Assembly: GCA_028023455.1 (NCBI GenBank)
Contig: JAQFVV010006313.1
Location: forward strand, 2,955,147-3,019,146
Length of the DNA stretch: 64,000 bases
From: Epiperipatus broadwayi
Lineage: Eukaryota; Onychophora; Udeonychophora; Euonychophora; Peripatidae
Direction of reading: 5' to 3'
Position numbers and translations under genes: made by a program. The notes below the pieces were generated by a model. The model searched no databases and was not told where the DNA came from. It saw nothing but the letters and a program-made list of their open reading frames with translations. Shown here in pieces: positions 1 through 13,038 of this stretch (the stretch's first letter is position 1; every line of letters begins with the position of its first letter).

Positions 1-57
1 AAAAAGAAACATCAGGTCTATCACAAAAATCACTAATTGGATTGTCTAGTGTTGGTT

Positions 58-620
58 TCAACAATTTGATGGAACTGGAAAATTGGAAAAATCTTTATAT
101 TTGGGAGTTCCCAGTGAAAAATTAGGTTTGAAAATGACATCAGGTTTAGGAAGGAGATCAATAGTTTTATCATTTGCAAAGACATCAGCATTGTTTATTC
201 TGATGATTTTGGGACTTGAAATATGTTTTGTAGCCTCAGCATCACTTTTGTTAATGTTCTTAGTGTTATTTTTTTTTTTTTCATTTTTCATTGGTGCCAC
301 CTCTGCATTGTTTTTTTTTTTTGTTCATAACTTTTTTTTTCCTATTTTGTAACATTTTGAATTCTTGACAGGGTTGTAGTCAAGGCCAGAATGTATATTA
401 TTCAAAAGAGAATTGGAGTTCAAATCACTTTTCAGATCCATTTTTTTCATGTTGCCAACTTCTGCTGCACATCAGGACTTCCGGAATTGGAATATTACTG
501 TTTAAATCTGCTGTTTTGTTAGATCTTTTAACATAACTTAGACATAATTAATCTGCTTGGTTTGTTTATTGGATTACAGGAGAAGTCAGACCCCATCTTA
601 TTTGTGTCAGTTTTATTGTC
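58..620 (-). other. Doubtful coding remnant, unrecognised
   Basis: An open frame on the minus strand (300 to 58, about 80 codons) is rich in Lys, Asn and Ser and ends in a less biased stretch reading FSLGTPKYKDFSNFPVPSN. Further upstream, minus-strand sequence around 440-350 reads DLNSNSLLNNIHSGLDYNPV in an apparently open frame, but a run of 12 A residues near 311-322 separates the two and a stop follows it. This could be a decayed exon or processed pseudogene of a disordered host protein, or chance. I recognise no family. It is not part of the neighbouring hAT transposase, whose similarity stops near 619. Confidence 0.2.
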
Positions 621-2190
621 ATAACAGGTTTAAATTTGTTTTCACTAGGTTCAAAGTCCACATTACTTTTACTGGAAGACATAGACTTTTTGATTGTAAA
701 TTTATCACTTTCAACTGGATATAAGGTGGTGCGTCATTGACATTAAAATTAAATGATAGACTTTCTAAAGATAGATCTTTAAAAATTTTCTGAAAATCAT
801 CAAATCTTCTTGCACATGCGCTTTGCATATTTTAACTATAAATGACTGAATACAAACACTTCAAACACATGATAAAGTCTTTGGGAAAAGACAGAATGGC
901 CATTCTGTCTTTTCCCAAAAACTTTATCATGTGTCTGAAGTGTTTGTATTCAGTCATTTATAGTTAAAATCTGCAAAGCACATGTGCAACAGCTTAATGC
1001 TGTTTAGCTATTACAGTTTACAAAACTTCGCGCTATATAAAATAATTGATTTATTTACAAATCTTCTTGTAAATTCATTAAATAAATCACTTATTATAGT
1101 CTAATATTTCTTAAAATCAGTACAATTCATTTTTTTTCTTTTTTTGTAAGATTGGAAAGTAGGTTAACTGTTTATTTAGGAATTATTGTGAAAATAACTT
1201 GTTTTTTTTTCTATAAAAAAGTGACATTTGTATACATATCAAAAATAAATAGGCCTCCCTCTTGTAATAATTAATTAAAATCATTTTAATGCAAACAGAT
1301 GTCAATGGAAAAGAAAAAGTTGTTCAGCCATTGTTCATCTTTTAACTCACAGACTTCATTGAGTTTGTCCTTAACATTTATGAAGCTAAGAATTTCATTT
1401 AGCAAATCATGACATAATTTTAACACTTTTGCAAGACTAAGCCATCTTATGTTTGTATGATAAGGAATATTAATAAAATCACATTCAATTATCTCCAAAA
1501 ATTTTATGAATTGACAATGGTTTAAAGCTTTTTCATGAATTAACCATTTTTGTTACAAATGATATAACATGCTTTCTCTTTAGTAAAGGTTTCTTGATGA
1601 ATTATACAGTGTAAAAAAAGATTTCTCTTCCTGGAATAGCTTTATTTGTCATTCTTTTTCTTTTTAATAATCAATTGTTTTTTTCCTATCAAACTACGAC
1701 ACCCATCAGTTGTTATAGTGACGATTTTGTTTCAATTTCTATTATGTTTTTTTTTTTTTTGCAAATTTGCGTAAAGAGCTTCACCAGTCATTGTCTTTCA
1801 TAGGATATGTAGAAAGTAATTCCTCTGTAATTTCAAATCTGTGATTTATGCCTTGAATAAAAATTAAATGTTAGCTCATATTAGTAATGCCATATGAATC
1901 AGCTAAGGCAGTGCATAAATACAATTTTCCCAATTTTAATTGATCACAAAACTTACTTGAAATATTATCAATTCATTTCATAAGAGTTCTTTGTGATAGA
2001 ATTTACTTTTTTTTTCAAATGTCAGTTTTTTCATCAGGACATAATTCAGTAATATCTATTAAACATTCTTTCATAAATTTCCCCTTAGAAAATATTTACA
2101 TTGCTTTGAAACCTTATGTGCAACAATGTAACTAGCTTTTGTTACAGCTCTGTGTTTATTTGACAAAATTTTCAGATTATTTTGTATCCT
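619..2190 (-). pseudogene. hAT-superfamily transposase remnant (GTF2IRD2/ZBED-like)
   Basis: Broken minus-strand frames give, from N to C terminus, peptides typical of the hAT transposases related to GTF2IRD2 and ZBED proteins. These are ASYIVAHKVSKQCKYF followed by KECLIDITELCP (about 2190-2040), FEITEELLSTYPMKD (about 1830), TDGCRS (about 1710), YHTNIRWLSLAKVLK and DEQWLNNFFFSIDI (1498-1286), then RRFDDF and APPYIQLKVINLQ (828-619). The family order DUF4371, RNase H-like fold, C-terminal end is preserved, but stops and frameshifts fall throughout and the C-terminal dimerisation end after LQ is missing. The frame is also disrupted by a palindrome at 810-989. Known family role: cut-and-paste transposition. 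This copy cannot make an active enzyme. Confidence 0.75.
810..989. repeat. 180-bp palindrome inside the hAT remnant
   Basis: Two arms of about 90 bp meet between 899 and 900 (tGGCCa at the centre) with only a few mismatches. The outer ends of the arms contain hAT-coding sequence (cacatg-gctttgca in both), so the arms are an inverted duplication of transposon sequence rather than a separate inserted MITE. As RNA or single-stranded DNA it would fold into one long hairpin. Confidence 0.8.
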
Positions 2191-2912
2191 ATACTAACCA
2201 TATTTTCATTTTTCTGCCTCAATTTTCATTTATTCCTGTGAAAATAGTTTATATTTTAAAAAATGTTTTGTTGAGCCTTTTTAGATTATATTCATTAAAA
2301 TGGGAATAGTTTCATTATAAAGCAAATAAACAGTTTTATTGTCTATATTTACAAATAAATATCTGAATGTTCAATTATCATTGAAAATGCTACATTCGGC
2401 ATCCACTTTCAGTTTTTATAATTGGCGCAATTTATAGGCTATAATTTATATAAATTAAAAATTGTAATAATTAGAAAAAGCATAAACTTATTTTATAAAA
2501 TATCATGCAGCAGCACTTTTTTCAATAAAAAGTTAAACCCAAAGAAACATCATTCAATTGATACTACAGTAATAATTAGGAAATAATACTCTGATGTTGT
2601 GTAGACTATGCAGTATTCTTTAAAAACAGAAATTAACCTTATTTGCATTGTGATTCTTTTCATATTTTTTATATTTTGTAATATAAAATTGATATTTTAG
2701 AAGTTATTATTAAATTTATGCAAGTTATGATAAAATTTTTAATTTTTATAATTAGTATTTTATATTTTTCAAGGCATTAGGATAAAGTTAATATTATATC
2801 AACATGTGCATGTTGGGCCTAGAGATTGTGGATTACAGTGGGTGTACTTAAGTATGGATTTTTTATATTTAGAGATTTGCAGGATGAGACAGATTCAACA
2901 TCATAATGCACT
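2191..2912 (-). mobile_element. 5' untranslated part of the hAT element
   Basis: AT-rich DNA without a frame lies between the transposase N terminus and the terminal repeat at 2913-2930. I infer it is the non-coding subterminal region of the same hAT copy. Nothing else is visible in it. Confidence 0.4.
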
Positions 2913-2930
2913 GGTTGTTGCCCATCCCTG
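2913..2930 (-). repeat. hAT terminal inverted repeat (5' end)
   Basis: Read on the minus strand this is CAGGGATGGGCAACAACC, the typical CAGGG(A/G)-GGGCAA terminus of animal hAT elements. It sits at the expected outer end, upstream of the transposase N terminus. The 8 bases outside it are aattagag. No partner terminus is visible in the window, so the left end is lost or outside. Confidence 0.65.
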
Positions 2931-3054
2931 AATTAGAGGGTTATAACATCCAAATTCAAATGTTCCATTTATGCATAAATTAGCTGAATTTAGAACATTT
3001 TTGTTTAGAAATAATATTTTATGTAATTTCAAAATAATAAAATGTTTAATGCTG

Positions 3055-3370
3055 AAATATATGTTAATGATTTATTGAAAGTGGGATATAGTAGAAAAAA
3101 TATGTAAAGGAAATAGTGAAGAGAAAACATGGATAGCATTGCCTTGTGTTTTTGGAGGATTACTTTAACAGTGGCTGCTCATTTCAGTGTTATATTTAAA
3201 ATTGCTACAAATACTGGAAGATTAATTATTAATGGAAAAGATTATGTTGATAAAGTCAATAAATGTAATATTATTTATAAAGTGGTATGTCATTGTAAAT
3301 ATAGTTATATTAGAGATACTAAATATGCCTTAAAAAACAGAATTTGGGAGCATAAATTTTTGTATATTAA
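3055..3370 (+). pseudogene. Penelope-like element fragment, linker and GIY-YIG endonuclease
   Basis: A frame with stops in its first part reads VNDLLKVGYSRKN, then TWIALPCVF, then CNIIYKVVCHCKYSYIRDTK and NRIWEHK. This parallels, in the same order, SELLSVGYNIKEIY, KWISLPFY and NIIYRIFCGCNLSYIGES with KRIKEHK of the better-preserved PLE at 52296-53084. The IIY...YI pair is the GIY-YIG nuclease motif of EN+ Penelope-like retroelements. The piece lacks the reverse transcriptase and everything after the nuclease N-terminal half, so it is a short decayed 3' fragment. Confidence 0.65.
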
Positions 3371-3430
3371 GTATGTCATTCTCTGGACATATTGTCCTTG
3401 TCAAAACATGTTGATCCATCTAACATGAGC

Positions 3431-3625
3431 TGGAACTCAATGAAATGTACTTCAAAGTCAGTCATGTCTGACATTTAAGTCAGGGACCAACCTGGATTTG
3501 AACCAATTACACAAGCACCAGATCGAACATTTAAAGAATAGCATAGTAATGATGGCACATGAGAATTTTGTTCTAAGTCCAGCCCACTAGCAGAGTGGAG
3601 GACACAATAAGACATGTTTTGTTCC
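3431..3625 (-). mobile_element. Possible tRNA-derived SINE remnant
   Basis: On the minus strand GGTTCAAATCC (about 3500-3510) matches the pol III B box GGTTCRANNCC, followed by AGGTTGGTCC. About 40 bases upstream is a less clear D-arm-like stretch. The block is more GC-rich than its surroundings. The A box is poor, so this is tentative. Confidence 0.35.
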
Positions 3626-3706
3626 ATCAATACTTGGCTAAACTTATATTATATAATCTAGGAATTTTATCCTTAATAAAGGGTTTGAATCCCATTCATA
3701 TATTTG

Positions 3707-3709
<3 letters not shown>

Positions 3710-3770
<61 letters not shown>
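3710..3770. repeat. Compound microsatellite (CA)n(TA)n
   Basis: About 15 CA units run directly into about 14 TA units. Confidence 0.95.
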
Positions 3771-3774
<4 letters not shown>

Positions 3775-4590
3775 TGAAATATATGCAAGTAAAGAGAAGA
3801 CAATTTTAATGACATAAATGATTTGAATAGTGAAATGTTTAATAGTAAAGTGATCACATACTTATTAGAATGTGCATGAATGAATGATATATCTAGAGGT
3901 ACATAGTTACATATAGTCAGTCATATTATTGTTATTCATATGCTCTTGAATTTGATTAAATAATAAACTATACATAAATAGATATATTTGGTGGATGAGA
4001 TCAAGATGCAAATCCTTTATTACAACATAAAATTACATTATATTAGGATTAACACTTTTATTGATGGTTCTGAAAGATGATGATTGACTTATGAATTCAG
4101 GGAACATTCTAGGGTTACTGATACATATAACAAAAATTATTTTCATGTGACTGTGGTTGTGAAAATCAATAAAAATACATTTAAGAATGGTTTAGTTATT
4201 AGGAATAATGTTTATTAACAATTCTTTTATTAACATAAAGAAAATAACATATGTTTGAAAAATCATATTTAATTATAAAGCAAAATATTTCTTAACCATT
4301 CTTTTGAGTTCAGATTTGAAAATATAACACTTTGTTTTTCCAAGGTATATATACTCTTAAGTAGAAAAAACAGATTACGATGGTGGGATTTTAAAATAAA
4401 CCAGAATAACCTTATTAATTAAACAATTGAATACTATTTTAAATTTATATATATGAGCAGTGTGTAATTTCATTCTTAAAACATAAAAATAAGATCATTT
4501 AGCAAATAAATCAATAATAAATGGAGAAATAGTGGTGCTGACATAAAGGCAAAGAATCTGAAGTGAGATCATGTTTCTGGATGAAGTAAA
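3771..4590. other. AT-rich stretch, nothing recognised
   Basis: No frame, RNA gene or clear repeat structure is visible apart from short homopolymer runs. Confidence 0.5.
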
Positions 4591-4639
4591 TAAAAAATCT
4601 ACGAGTCCCTTTTTAGGGCACTGCTTACAGAAATAAGAT

Positions 4640-4800
4640 GAGGTCCAGCACTGCCTAGGCGTACTAGAATCACTGACACACAGATACTTTTTATATGTTA
4701 AGTGGTCCTGGAAAGATCATATATCCACAGGACAGAACATGAAGAAAGTCTATGGGTCCAAACTCATTGGAACCCCCAGACTAGAAGCATGTAATATTTA
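4640..4800 (+). pseudogene. Possible LINE reverse-transcriptase remnant
   Basis: One frame reads VLESLTHRYFLYVKWSWKDH and continues ISTGQNMKKVYGSKLIG. The W-(x)3-H-I spacing followed by K-K-x-x-G resembles the post-catalytic part of Jockey/I/CR1-type LINE reverse transcriptases (consensus like LGV-LD-KL-W--HI---K-KK). It is short, has no catalytic motif, and could be chance. Confidence 0.25.
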
Positions 4801-4927
4801 ATAACTTGAGTCACATGTAAGCATTACAGAATGGAAAATATGTCCCTAATAACATGACATATCATTTAATGCTTTAAAACACATGATCCTCATTCCAATG
4901 TCATAATTTAGGTAAGTCACGCTATGC

Positions 4928-6523
<1,596 letters not shown>

Positions 6524-6579
6524 CTTTAATTTTGATAAAAAGAATTAATAATAATAAATAATAGGAAAAAAAATTGTAA

Positions 6580-8110
6580 AGTTAAACTTTATAAATTTTA
6601 GGTATGCATCTCAAATATATATATTGTACCGGGTTGAACCACTGAAACCACCTACTTATATGTATATATAAGTTTTGGTCAGTTTCAAACTCCTTCATAA
6701 TACATTTATAATCTTATGAAGGTTACGTGAACGAACCGGCACGTTCGAGCAAAATGGGAAATCTTATTGATAGCTTTAACTATGAACAATGGCCCATCTC
6801 GGCTGCTAGATTCAAACCCCTACTATCCAAATACTTTATTTGTTTTGGGGTAAACTCTGGGGCGCCAGCTAGTCTGAAGACTATCATATTCGGGCAGTAG
6901 GCTCATAATCCAGTACTCGAAACAATTCCCTTAACTAGCCCTGTCTAATTTTAATCAGTAATAAAATATTGGTAAGAAGAGATTGATAAAAATAATTGAC
7001 CGACAGATAAAGTTTAAATTTAAAGACAATTTATTTTAATCAACATTAATTAAGTTTAAAGATAATTTACTAACTAACATAAACGCATTATAAACATTTT
7101 ATAAATCCAATTTTAACACACGCACATTTTTAAATTAACACATGATAGTATATTTTATGAAAAAATCAAAAATAATCTTTGACATTTTAAATTATCTCAC
7201 ATTCGCGAACATAATAATAAAGCATTTATGGCATTTGAAACTTACACACACATATCAATAGTTCATTTTATGTATGATAGAGTTCATATAATTTGCATCT
7301 TGAATATTTATGGATTACAGTGGTGACTACTACGTATAAATGATAATAATAAAACATATAGCTAGGATTTTTTTTCTTGTCATTGGCTGCTTCTGTTGCT
7401 TCTGATGGATTATATCTAACCGGTTAGATTTTGTTTATTGAAGAGAATTTATGGTAATCCGTTGGTTTCTTCTTGGAGACAGTTGAACGCTTGATGGAGG
7501 ATTTCTGTATTGTTATGCAGACATTATTTCTCAGGCAGGTGTTGATGATTTTGTTGGACTAAAAAGGCTGGAGCATAAGCGTATATTTCCAAAAGCTTTT
7601 CAGCACTGCATTTCTGTAAACTGACACTGCAAAAGTAGACTGAAACTGCAAACTTAAACTGAATGTCTGATAAAATCTAGCTATTTATATCTGTGAATTG
7701 TTTTCGTTTTTATATCCTCCGGGAATAAGTGCAATAGGTGTTGTTGAAATTCCTTGATAACTAATCCTATGACAACGTGTTTTTTGATTGATTGTTTGAT
7801 TAGTAGTAGCTATTTTAAAACATGTTGTTTTCATATCTTTAATTAGTAGTCCACCACTGTGTTTTTAAATACATTTAATTTCAATATTTATTTATTTTTT
7901 AATATTATTCTAACACACATTTATCTTATTAATGAGCTAACATTTATTTCTATTTACCATCGCACATATATACACATTTATTCTACTAAACTGGAATGAA
8001 AAGAGATTTTTAACTTTTAATTTATAATAATAACACTCTTTCTTTTATAAACTCTTAGTTTGTTTGTTTTTTTTATAGGAAAACTCCCTCTCCCCTCTTT
8101 AAAGTAATTA
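6580..8110. repeat. Unclassified dispersed repeat, copy A
   Basis: This block is recognisably related, in the same orientation and order, to 60706-62160. Shared landmarks are ggctgctagattcaaa with tttattt about 35 bases later, ccagtactcgaaa versus ccagcacttgaaa, ttgatagc before a GGCC-containing stretch, a central ttggctg segment, and a terminal ctccctctcccctcttt versus agagggagaggggaaa zone. It is more GC-rich than its surroundings in its first 350 bp. No protein frame survives. On the minus strand GGTTTGAATCTAGCAGCC resembles a pol III B box, but the copy is far longer than a SINE. I cannot assign it; a solo LTR or a non-autonomous DNA element are possible. Confidence 0.55.
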
Positions 8111-8173
8111 ATTGTAACTTTCAAATTCTTTTTTCCGAAAGATTTTGATAATAATTTTTATACAAAATTATTT

Positions 8174-8325
8174 TATATACATGTGCCAATTTGGCATTGG
8201 CACAATATATATATATATAAGACAATAGATGGCGTTCTACCAAAAACACTGTCAAGTGTGGTTTTTTGTTTTTGGTAGAACGCCATCTATTGTCATAAAT
8301 ACAAGTGTTAGCAAGTTTTAACTTG
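8174..8325. repeat. Three consecutive hairpins, MITE-like
   Basis: In order: GTGCCAA..TTGGCAC at about 8181-8201; a 27-bp perfect arm starting GACAATAGATGGCGTTCTAC at 8221 with its reverse complement ending at 8297 and a loop of about 23 bases; then ACAAGT..ACTTGT at about 8301-8327. The middle hairpin resembles a foldback or MITE core; no transposase is nearby. Confidence 0.7.
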
Positions 8326-8559
8326 TGTTTTTTTGTTTTTCATATATATACACACGCAACTAAAAGAGTGGAATGGAATATGAGGTTTAAATCTGGGTTA
8401 GTAATTGTTAAGTAGATAAAACCATTAAGCTCAATCATAAATTAAGATTGACTGCTTCAATATATACATCTGTTTTGTACAGCATGCAGTGAATTATATT
8501 GAATATTTCTGTTTTGATAGTGTTTTCATTTTACATGTGGAAAATGATTTGAAGGAAAG

Positions 8560-8815
8560 CAAAATTAAGAGTCATATTTTATAAATATTACAATTGTATT
8601 GAATAAACAATGTAATTGTGTGGATTTTCATAATTTGTGAAAAATTTGCCATTCACATGGGGACATTTCTGTTATGTGATTTTAATGAGATTTAAATTTT
8701 AATGGTTGATTGCTATTGAAGATGGTTTAAAATGTCATAAGGTGGTTATAGTGAAGGTTTTATTTCTATTTTATATAGGTATATTATTTTTTTAGTATTT
8801 ATTCTAGAATATTTT
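8560..8815 (+). repeat. Dispersed repeat, single-arm copy of the 21.5-kb palindromic element
   Basis: The stretch from ttgaataaacaat through cacatggg, ttatgtgattttaatgag, ggttgattgct and tttatttctat to gtatttattcta matches, in the same order, the right arm at 21820-22070 with about 80-85% identity by eye. Its left arm is absent here. Confidence 0.75.
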
Positions 8816-9715
8816 CATTTTTATAATTATATTGTTTGATATATACTACATTATTTAAATAGATCACTAATTGGCATAGACATGTCAAACAGAACCATAA
8901 TTAAATAGTGAAGTCCTAAATCATGCATTATGACCCATTAATTTTTTTATGAAGTTCAAATTTCTTCTGTATGACATTTTTTATTTAAAAATACTTACAT
9001 ATGAATTTAAAACAGGCAAAACTTTCCATATGTATTGCCATTCAGGACAACTCAGAGTAATCAATGGATACCAGAAGACTTGTGCCTAAATTCCCCATCT
9101 AGTGCCTATTCATCCAATATTCCTGTTAGTTTTTGGATTATGGCCTTCATCGATGAGGAGTCTTGGATCTGAGAGCACTGCATTTAGATCTTAGAATGGA
9201 ATGCAACCCTCTAGCAGCCATCTTTTATCTTTACTTAATTACAAAACTATGAGTCTTAAATTGAAAACACTATAATATTTTCAGTCCAAGCTCATTAGCT
9301 TATATTAGGCACTAGATGGAATTTTATACACAACTCTTCTGGCATTTCAAGCGTTGGTAGCCAGATACATTTGTTGCAGTTCGCTTCCCGGCCACTGCTT
9401 TGACATATGAAAATAAAATACTCTCAATAATTTTAAATCAATCTTAAATGTATATAAAAGAGAATAATAAATGTTTTGCTACAAACGACCTACCATTTTT
9501 TTAAATATATTATTTGATATATGCAGACAGTTGCTTTATTTACAAACAAGTAGCAGCTGCCAAAGCACATCAATAAAGTTGCTATTTAAAAATTTCAAAA
9601 ATCTGCTTAACAACCTCTAATTAATAAGATAATTTTGTCTCCTATCATTCCATAAAGCATAATAAAATAATTTGCAATTACTTTAATTTTTTTTCAAATA
9701 ACTTTAAATTTTGTG
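8816..9715. other. No gene seen
   Basis: AT-rich, with two less AT-rich patches (about 9030-9230 and 9330-9410) that hold no open frame or RNA fold I can support. These may be old unclassified repeats. Confidence 0.4.
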
Positions 9716-9719
9716 GATT

Positions 9720-9975
9720 TATCCATGTTAAAAAATTTAAACATTGATATAGTGATGTTTTGACTTGATCACACAATCATCCATTGGGTGATAAAAGTTA
9801 GAAAAACGGTTGTAGTAGTGTTACAAACACTGATTTTCATTTTTAACATTTTTGTTCAAATCAGTGATTGTAGCGCTTCTACAATCGTCATTCTACCTTT
9901 TATCATCCAATGGATGACTTGTATAATCAAGTTGAAACGTTGGTATATCAATATTTAAATTTGTTAACATGGATG
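9720..9975. repeat. 256-bp palindromic element
   Basis: Arms of about 125 bp, starting tccatgtta...aatttaaa outside and containing atccattgg..gataaaag, meet near 9847 with some divergence between the arms. The right arm carries GATGA, a CTTG/CAAG stem (9918-9931), TT and GAAACGTTGG. This layout resembles the degenerate hammerhead-like motifs of Penelope-like terminal repeats. Confidence 0.75.
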
Positions 9976-10086
9976 AACCCGCTAAATATGTCTTTTATAT
10001 ATATATATATATAAACAAATTAAAGTATGATGTCATTTTTATATAAAATAGCTAAAAATGCATTTTAAAGTTGATATTGCTAGGAA

Positions 10087-10195
10087 AACCATCAATCGCC
10101 ACTGATGGTTCCCAAGGCTAAACCCCCATCGATGAAATATAGAATGAAAAATGGTTTAGCCTTGGGAACTATTATTGAGATTGATGGTGATATCA
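10087..10195. repeat. Palindromic element, about 110 bp
   Basis: ACCATCAAT...GGTTCCCAAGGCTAAACC and its imperfect reverse complement flank a loop near 10130-10150. It is a foldback element with no coding capacity. Confidence 0.7.
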
Positions 10196-10294
10196 CAGTT
10201 AAAACACATTTGTAGTAATTTACATGCAAATAATCTTACAATTTGATTTGTTTATGTAATAAATCCATGAAAAATCTAATCTGATACACACTCA

Positions 10295-10297
<3 letters not shown>

Positions 10298-10325
<28 letters not shown>

Positions 10326-10330
10326 GCTCT

Positions 10331-10375
<45 letters not shown>

Positions 10376-10385
10376 CAGAGCATTC
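10298..10385. repeat. Two (TA)n tracts within an inverted repeat
   Basis: TA tracts at 10298-10325 and 10334-10369. The sequence gctctgttta between them is the reverse complement of taaacagagc after the second tract, so the second tract sits in a hairpin loop and can itself fold. Confidence 0.85.
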
Positions 10386-11084
10386 AATATTTAGAAAATA
10401 AATTGTACAAAAATAATGAGCAATAATCAACTTTCAAGAGTGTGCTTAGTTAAATATTACTAAATCTCTTATCCAATATTTTATCGGATTTAGCAATGTT
10501 CCAAGTTTTTTAACATTTCTTTTCCTACTGTTTAATTCTTTTAATATAATGCTAATCCTTTGAATGCAATAAACAATCTTGCCTGGATATTTTATCATGA
10601 AAAATGATAAAAAAAGTATTGAGTAGTATGTTTAAAATTGTGTATTGATGAACATTTTGCCTAAGATAATCAGGCATACTGGAATTTTGTTCATAATAGT
10701 AAATGCCTGAAGATTTTAATTTCCAATATTCATGTATTTTATATTTATAAATCTGATACATTTTATCAATAATCAGTGTGTCTTAAAGAAAAAGTAAAAT
10801 GGAAGACTCTGAAGCTTAGGACCCATGGATCATGACTTCAGTTTTCTAACTTCTGGGCTCAACCTTCTTATAGAAATCTGAGGAAATTGGGGGAAAACAA
10901 TCATCAAATGAAAACTACAATATTTATTTCTCTAAGATATCCAAATATTTGTGTGAGTCTATGATAAGTTATTCAAAAAATTAGCAATTCCATCTTTCCT
11001 ATTACTGTTATAATGATGGATTTGTTTACTTTTTTATAATTTTATCAATGCATAAAGAATGATAAGTTGATAATACTCTATAGA

Positions 11085-11765
11085 CAAGTTATTTATATAC
11101 ATAAATAAATATGTCAATGAATATATCAAACTTCTGTTCAAAACTTGTTTTAATATGACTATAATAAAAATAGAATACATCCAACATTTCAACTATTTTA
11201 TATAGTCCTTATCAAGGAAGACTAAAAAAATACAAAATATAATAATAAATATTACATATTCCAAACAAATGCAAAAATATTAAAAAATACTAAAACTTAT
11301 TTTTATCTCAACACCTTTTCTATTACAAACAATCTCAACTTAATATTTTTTTTTTACATTTATATGTCCATTAAAAAAAATTTTTTTTAAAAATGTAATT
11401 AACAAACTATTATTTTCTTTTTTCTTTTCTATTAACATCCTGTTTCACAGCAAAGAAAAAGAAAATAACAGGTTTGTTAATTAAATTTTTAAGGTATTTT
11501 TTTCTAGGTGAGTATATATGTAAAAAAATAATTAAGTTGAGATTGCTTGTAATAGAAAAAGATGTTGAGGTAAAGGGAATTTTTAATATTTTTTAATATG
11601 TTTTGCATTTGTTTGGAATGTGATATTTATTATTATATATTTGTATTTTTTTAGTGTTCCTTGATAAGGAGTATATAAAATTGTTGAAATGTTAGATGCA
11701 TTTTATTTTTAACAAGTTTTGAAAAGAAATTTGATATATTCATTGACATATATTTAAAAATATGA
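11085..11765. repeat. 680-bp palindromic element, possible PLE-derived terminal repeat pair
   Basis: Arms of about 310 bp are inverted copies. Landmarks are gtcaatgaatatatcaaa and tttgatatattcattgac at the outer ends, then aagttttgaa, agtccttatcaagg versus ccttgataaggag, and acaatctcaactta versus aagttgagattgctt, with a central spacer near 11400-11470. Each arm carries, read outward, CTTGATAAGG, a 5-bp stem (ACTAT..ATAGT in the left arm), TGAAATGTTGGATG. No protein is encoded. The repeat pair may be an inverted tandem of a PLE-like terminal repeat, but that is inference. Confidence 0.7.
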
Positions 11766-12948
11766 ACTATTTTGAAAAGAAAATATGTGTAGATGATATT
11801 TTTAAGTCATTGATAAACAAATATAAAGTATTACACCAGAAATCAATGATTCTATAAACAGATTTGAAAATTTAAATCCATTTTTTTTTTCAAAAAGCTA
11901 CGTGAAGGTAATAAAAATATAGGAGGGTAATGATCAATATTTACATCTAAATAAAGCAAATAAAGACTTGTTAATTAAAATAAACTTTAATTAATAAATA
12001 AATAGATAATTATTAATACATAATTCACGAATAGCTTATGATATCCAAAGTTTATTACAATTTATGTATAAAAGAGAAATGTATATTATAAATGAATTTT
12101 TACTAAAATGAATTTATTTTATGCATTTTAATAATTAATTTATATAAATTTAAATAGTGTTAGTGTTTAAGTTTTGGTCTAATAGATTCAAATGTTAGAA
12201 AATAAAAAATGTAATTTTAATATTTTTTTCTTATCAACTATTATTTTTAAATTTAATTAATCACTAAGAAAAATTGATTGAAAAATAAGATGCATCAATA
12301 ATGAACATATCAACATATTTTTGAAAAATGTAGAGCCAAGAAAACAATGTTTTATGAAAGAAATGTAACAATATAGAGTGTAAAAATAATACTGAAGTTA
12401 TTTAAATAGTAATTCAATCACTACTCCATTCAAACAGTTTGTGAAATCAATGAATGTGAAGTTTTTATCATAGTGTAAAAGAGACTGGTTATTTGTCAAT
12501 GATTTGTCGACATGAAGAACATGATAATTTAATGAATAAATTATATAACTTCATCAAATTTTATATAGAGTGACTATAAGAAGAAACAAATATTATGTTC
12601 ACCAATGGAACCAAGCAAACGAGCATTACAGCTCATATGAAAAAAAATAGTTTTTTAATTGTAATGAATAATAAAATTATTGATTACATGCATATTTTTA
12701 CAAAATATGTGCTTAAAAACCTTAGTTGAATCAATATTTTTATATGGATATATAATTGCAGGAGGATTATTGAATATAAAGACAAATGATATTATATCCT
12801 TGCCTACTTTCTATGATTCTTGATGAAATGTGTGCCTAAATTTATAACTAATCTATCATTGAAAAAGTTGTGGAGATACTGAATTTCCAAAATAGTTCTG
12901 CTAAAAAATTATTGCTATAAAAAAATAATCCACAAAAAAAAATCATCT

Positions 12949-12950
<2 letters not shown>
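11766..12950. other. AT-rich stretch, nothing recognised
   Basis: No supported gene, RNA or repeat. Confidence 0.5.
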
Positions 12951-12986
<36 letters not shown>

Positions 12987-12988
12987 AG

Positions 12989-13034
<46 letters not shown>
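12951..13034. repeat. Compound (TA)n(AG)n microsatellite with a self-complementary border
   Basis: atctcaaca, a TA tract and ttgttgagat form a perfect hairpin, followed by a second short TA tract and about 15 AG units. Confidence 0.9.

Positions 13035-13038
<4 letters not shown>

Noticed and set aside
369-379. CAGGGTTGTAG as the second hAT terminal repeat
   Set aside because: Only the first five bases match the terminus at 2930, and the neighbouring 8 bases do not duplicate aattagag.
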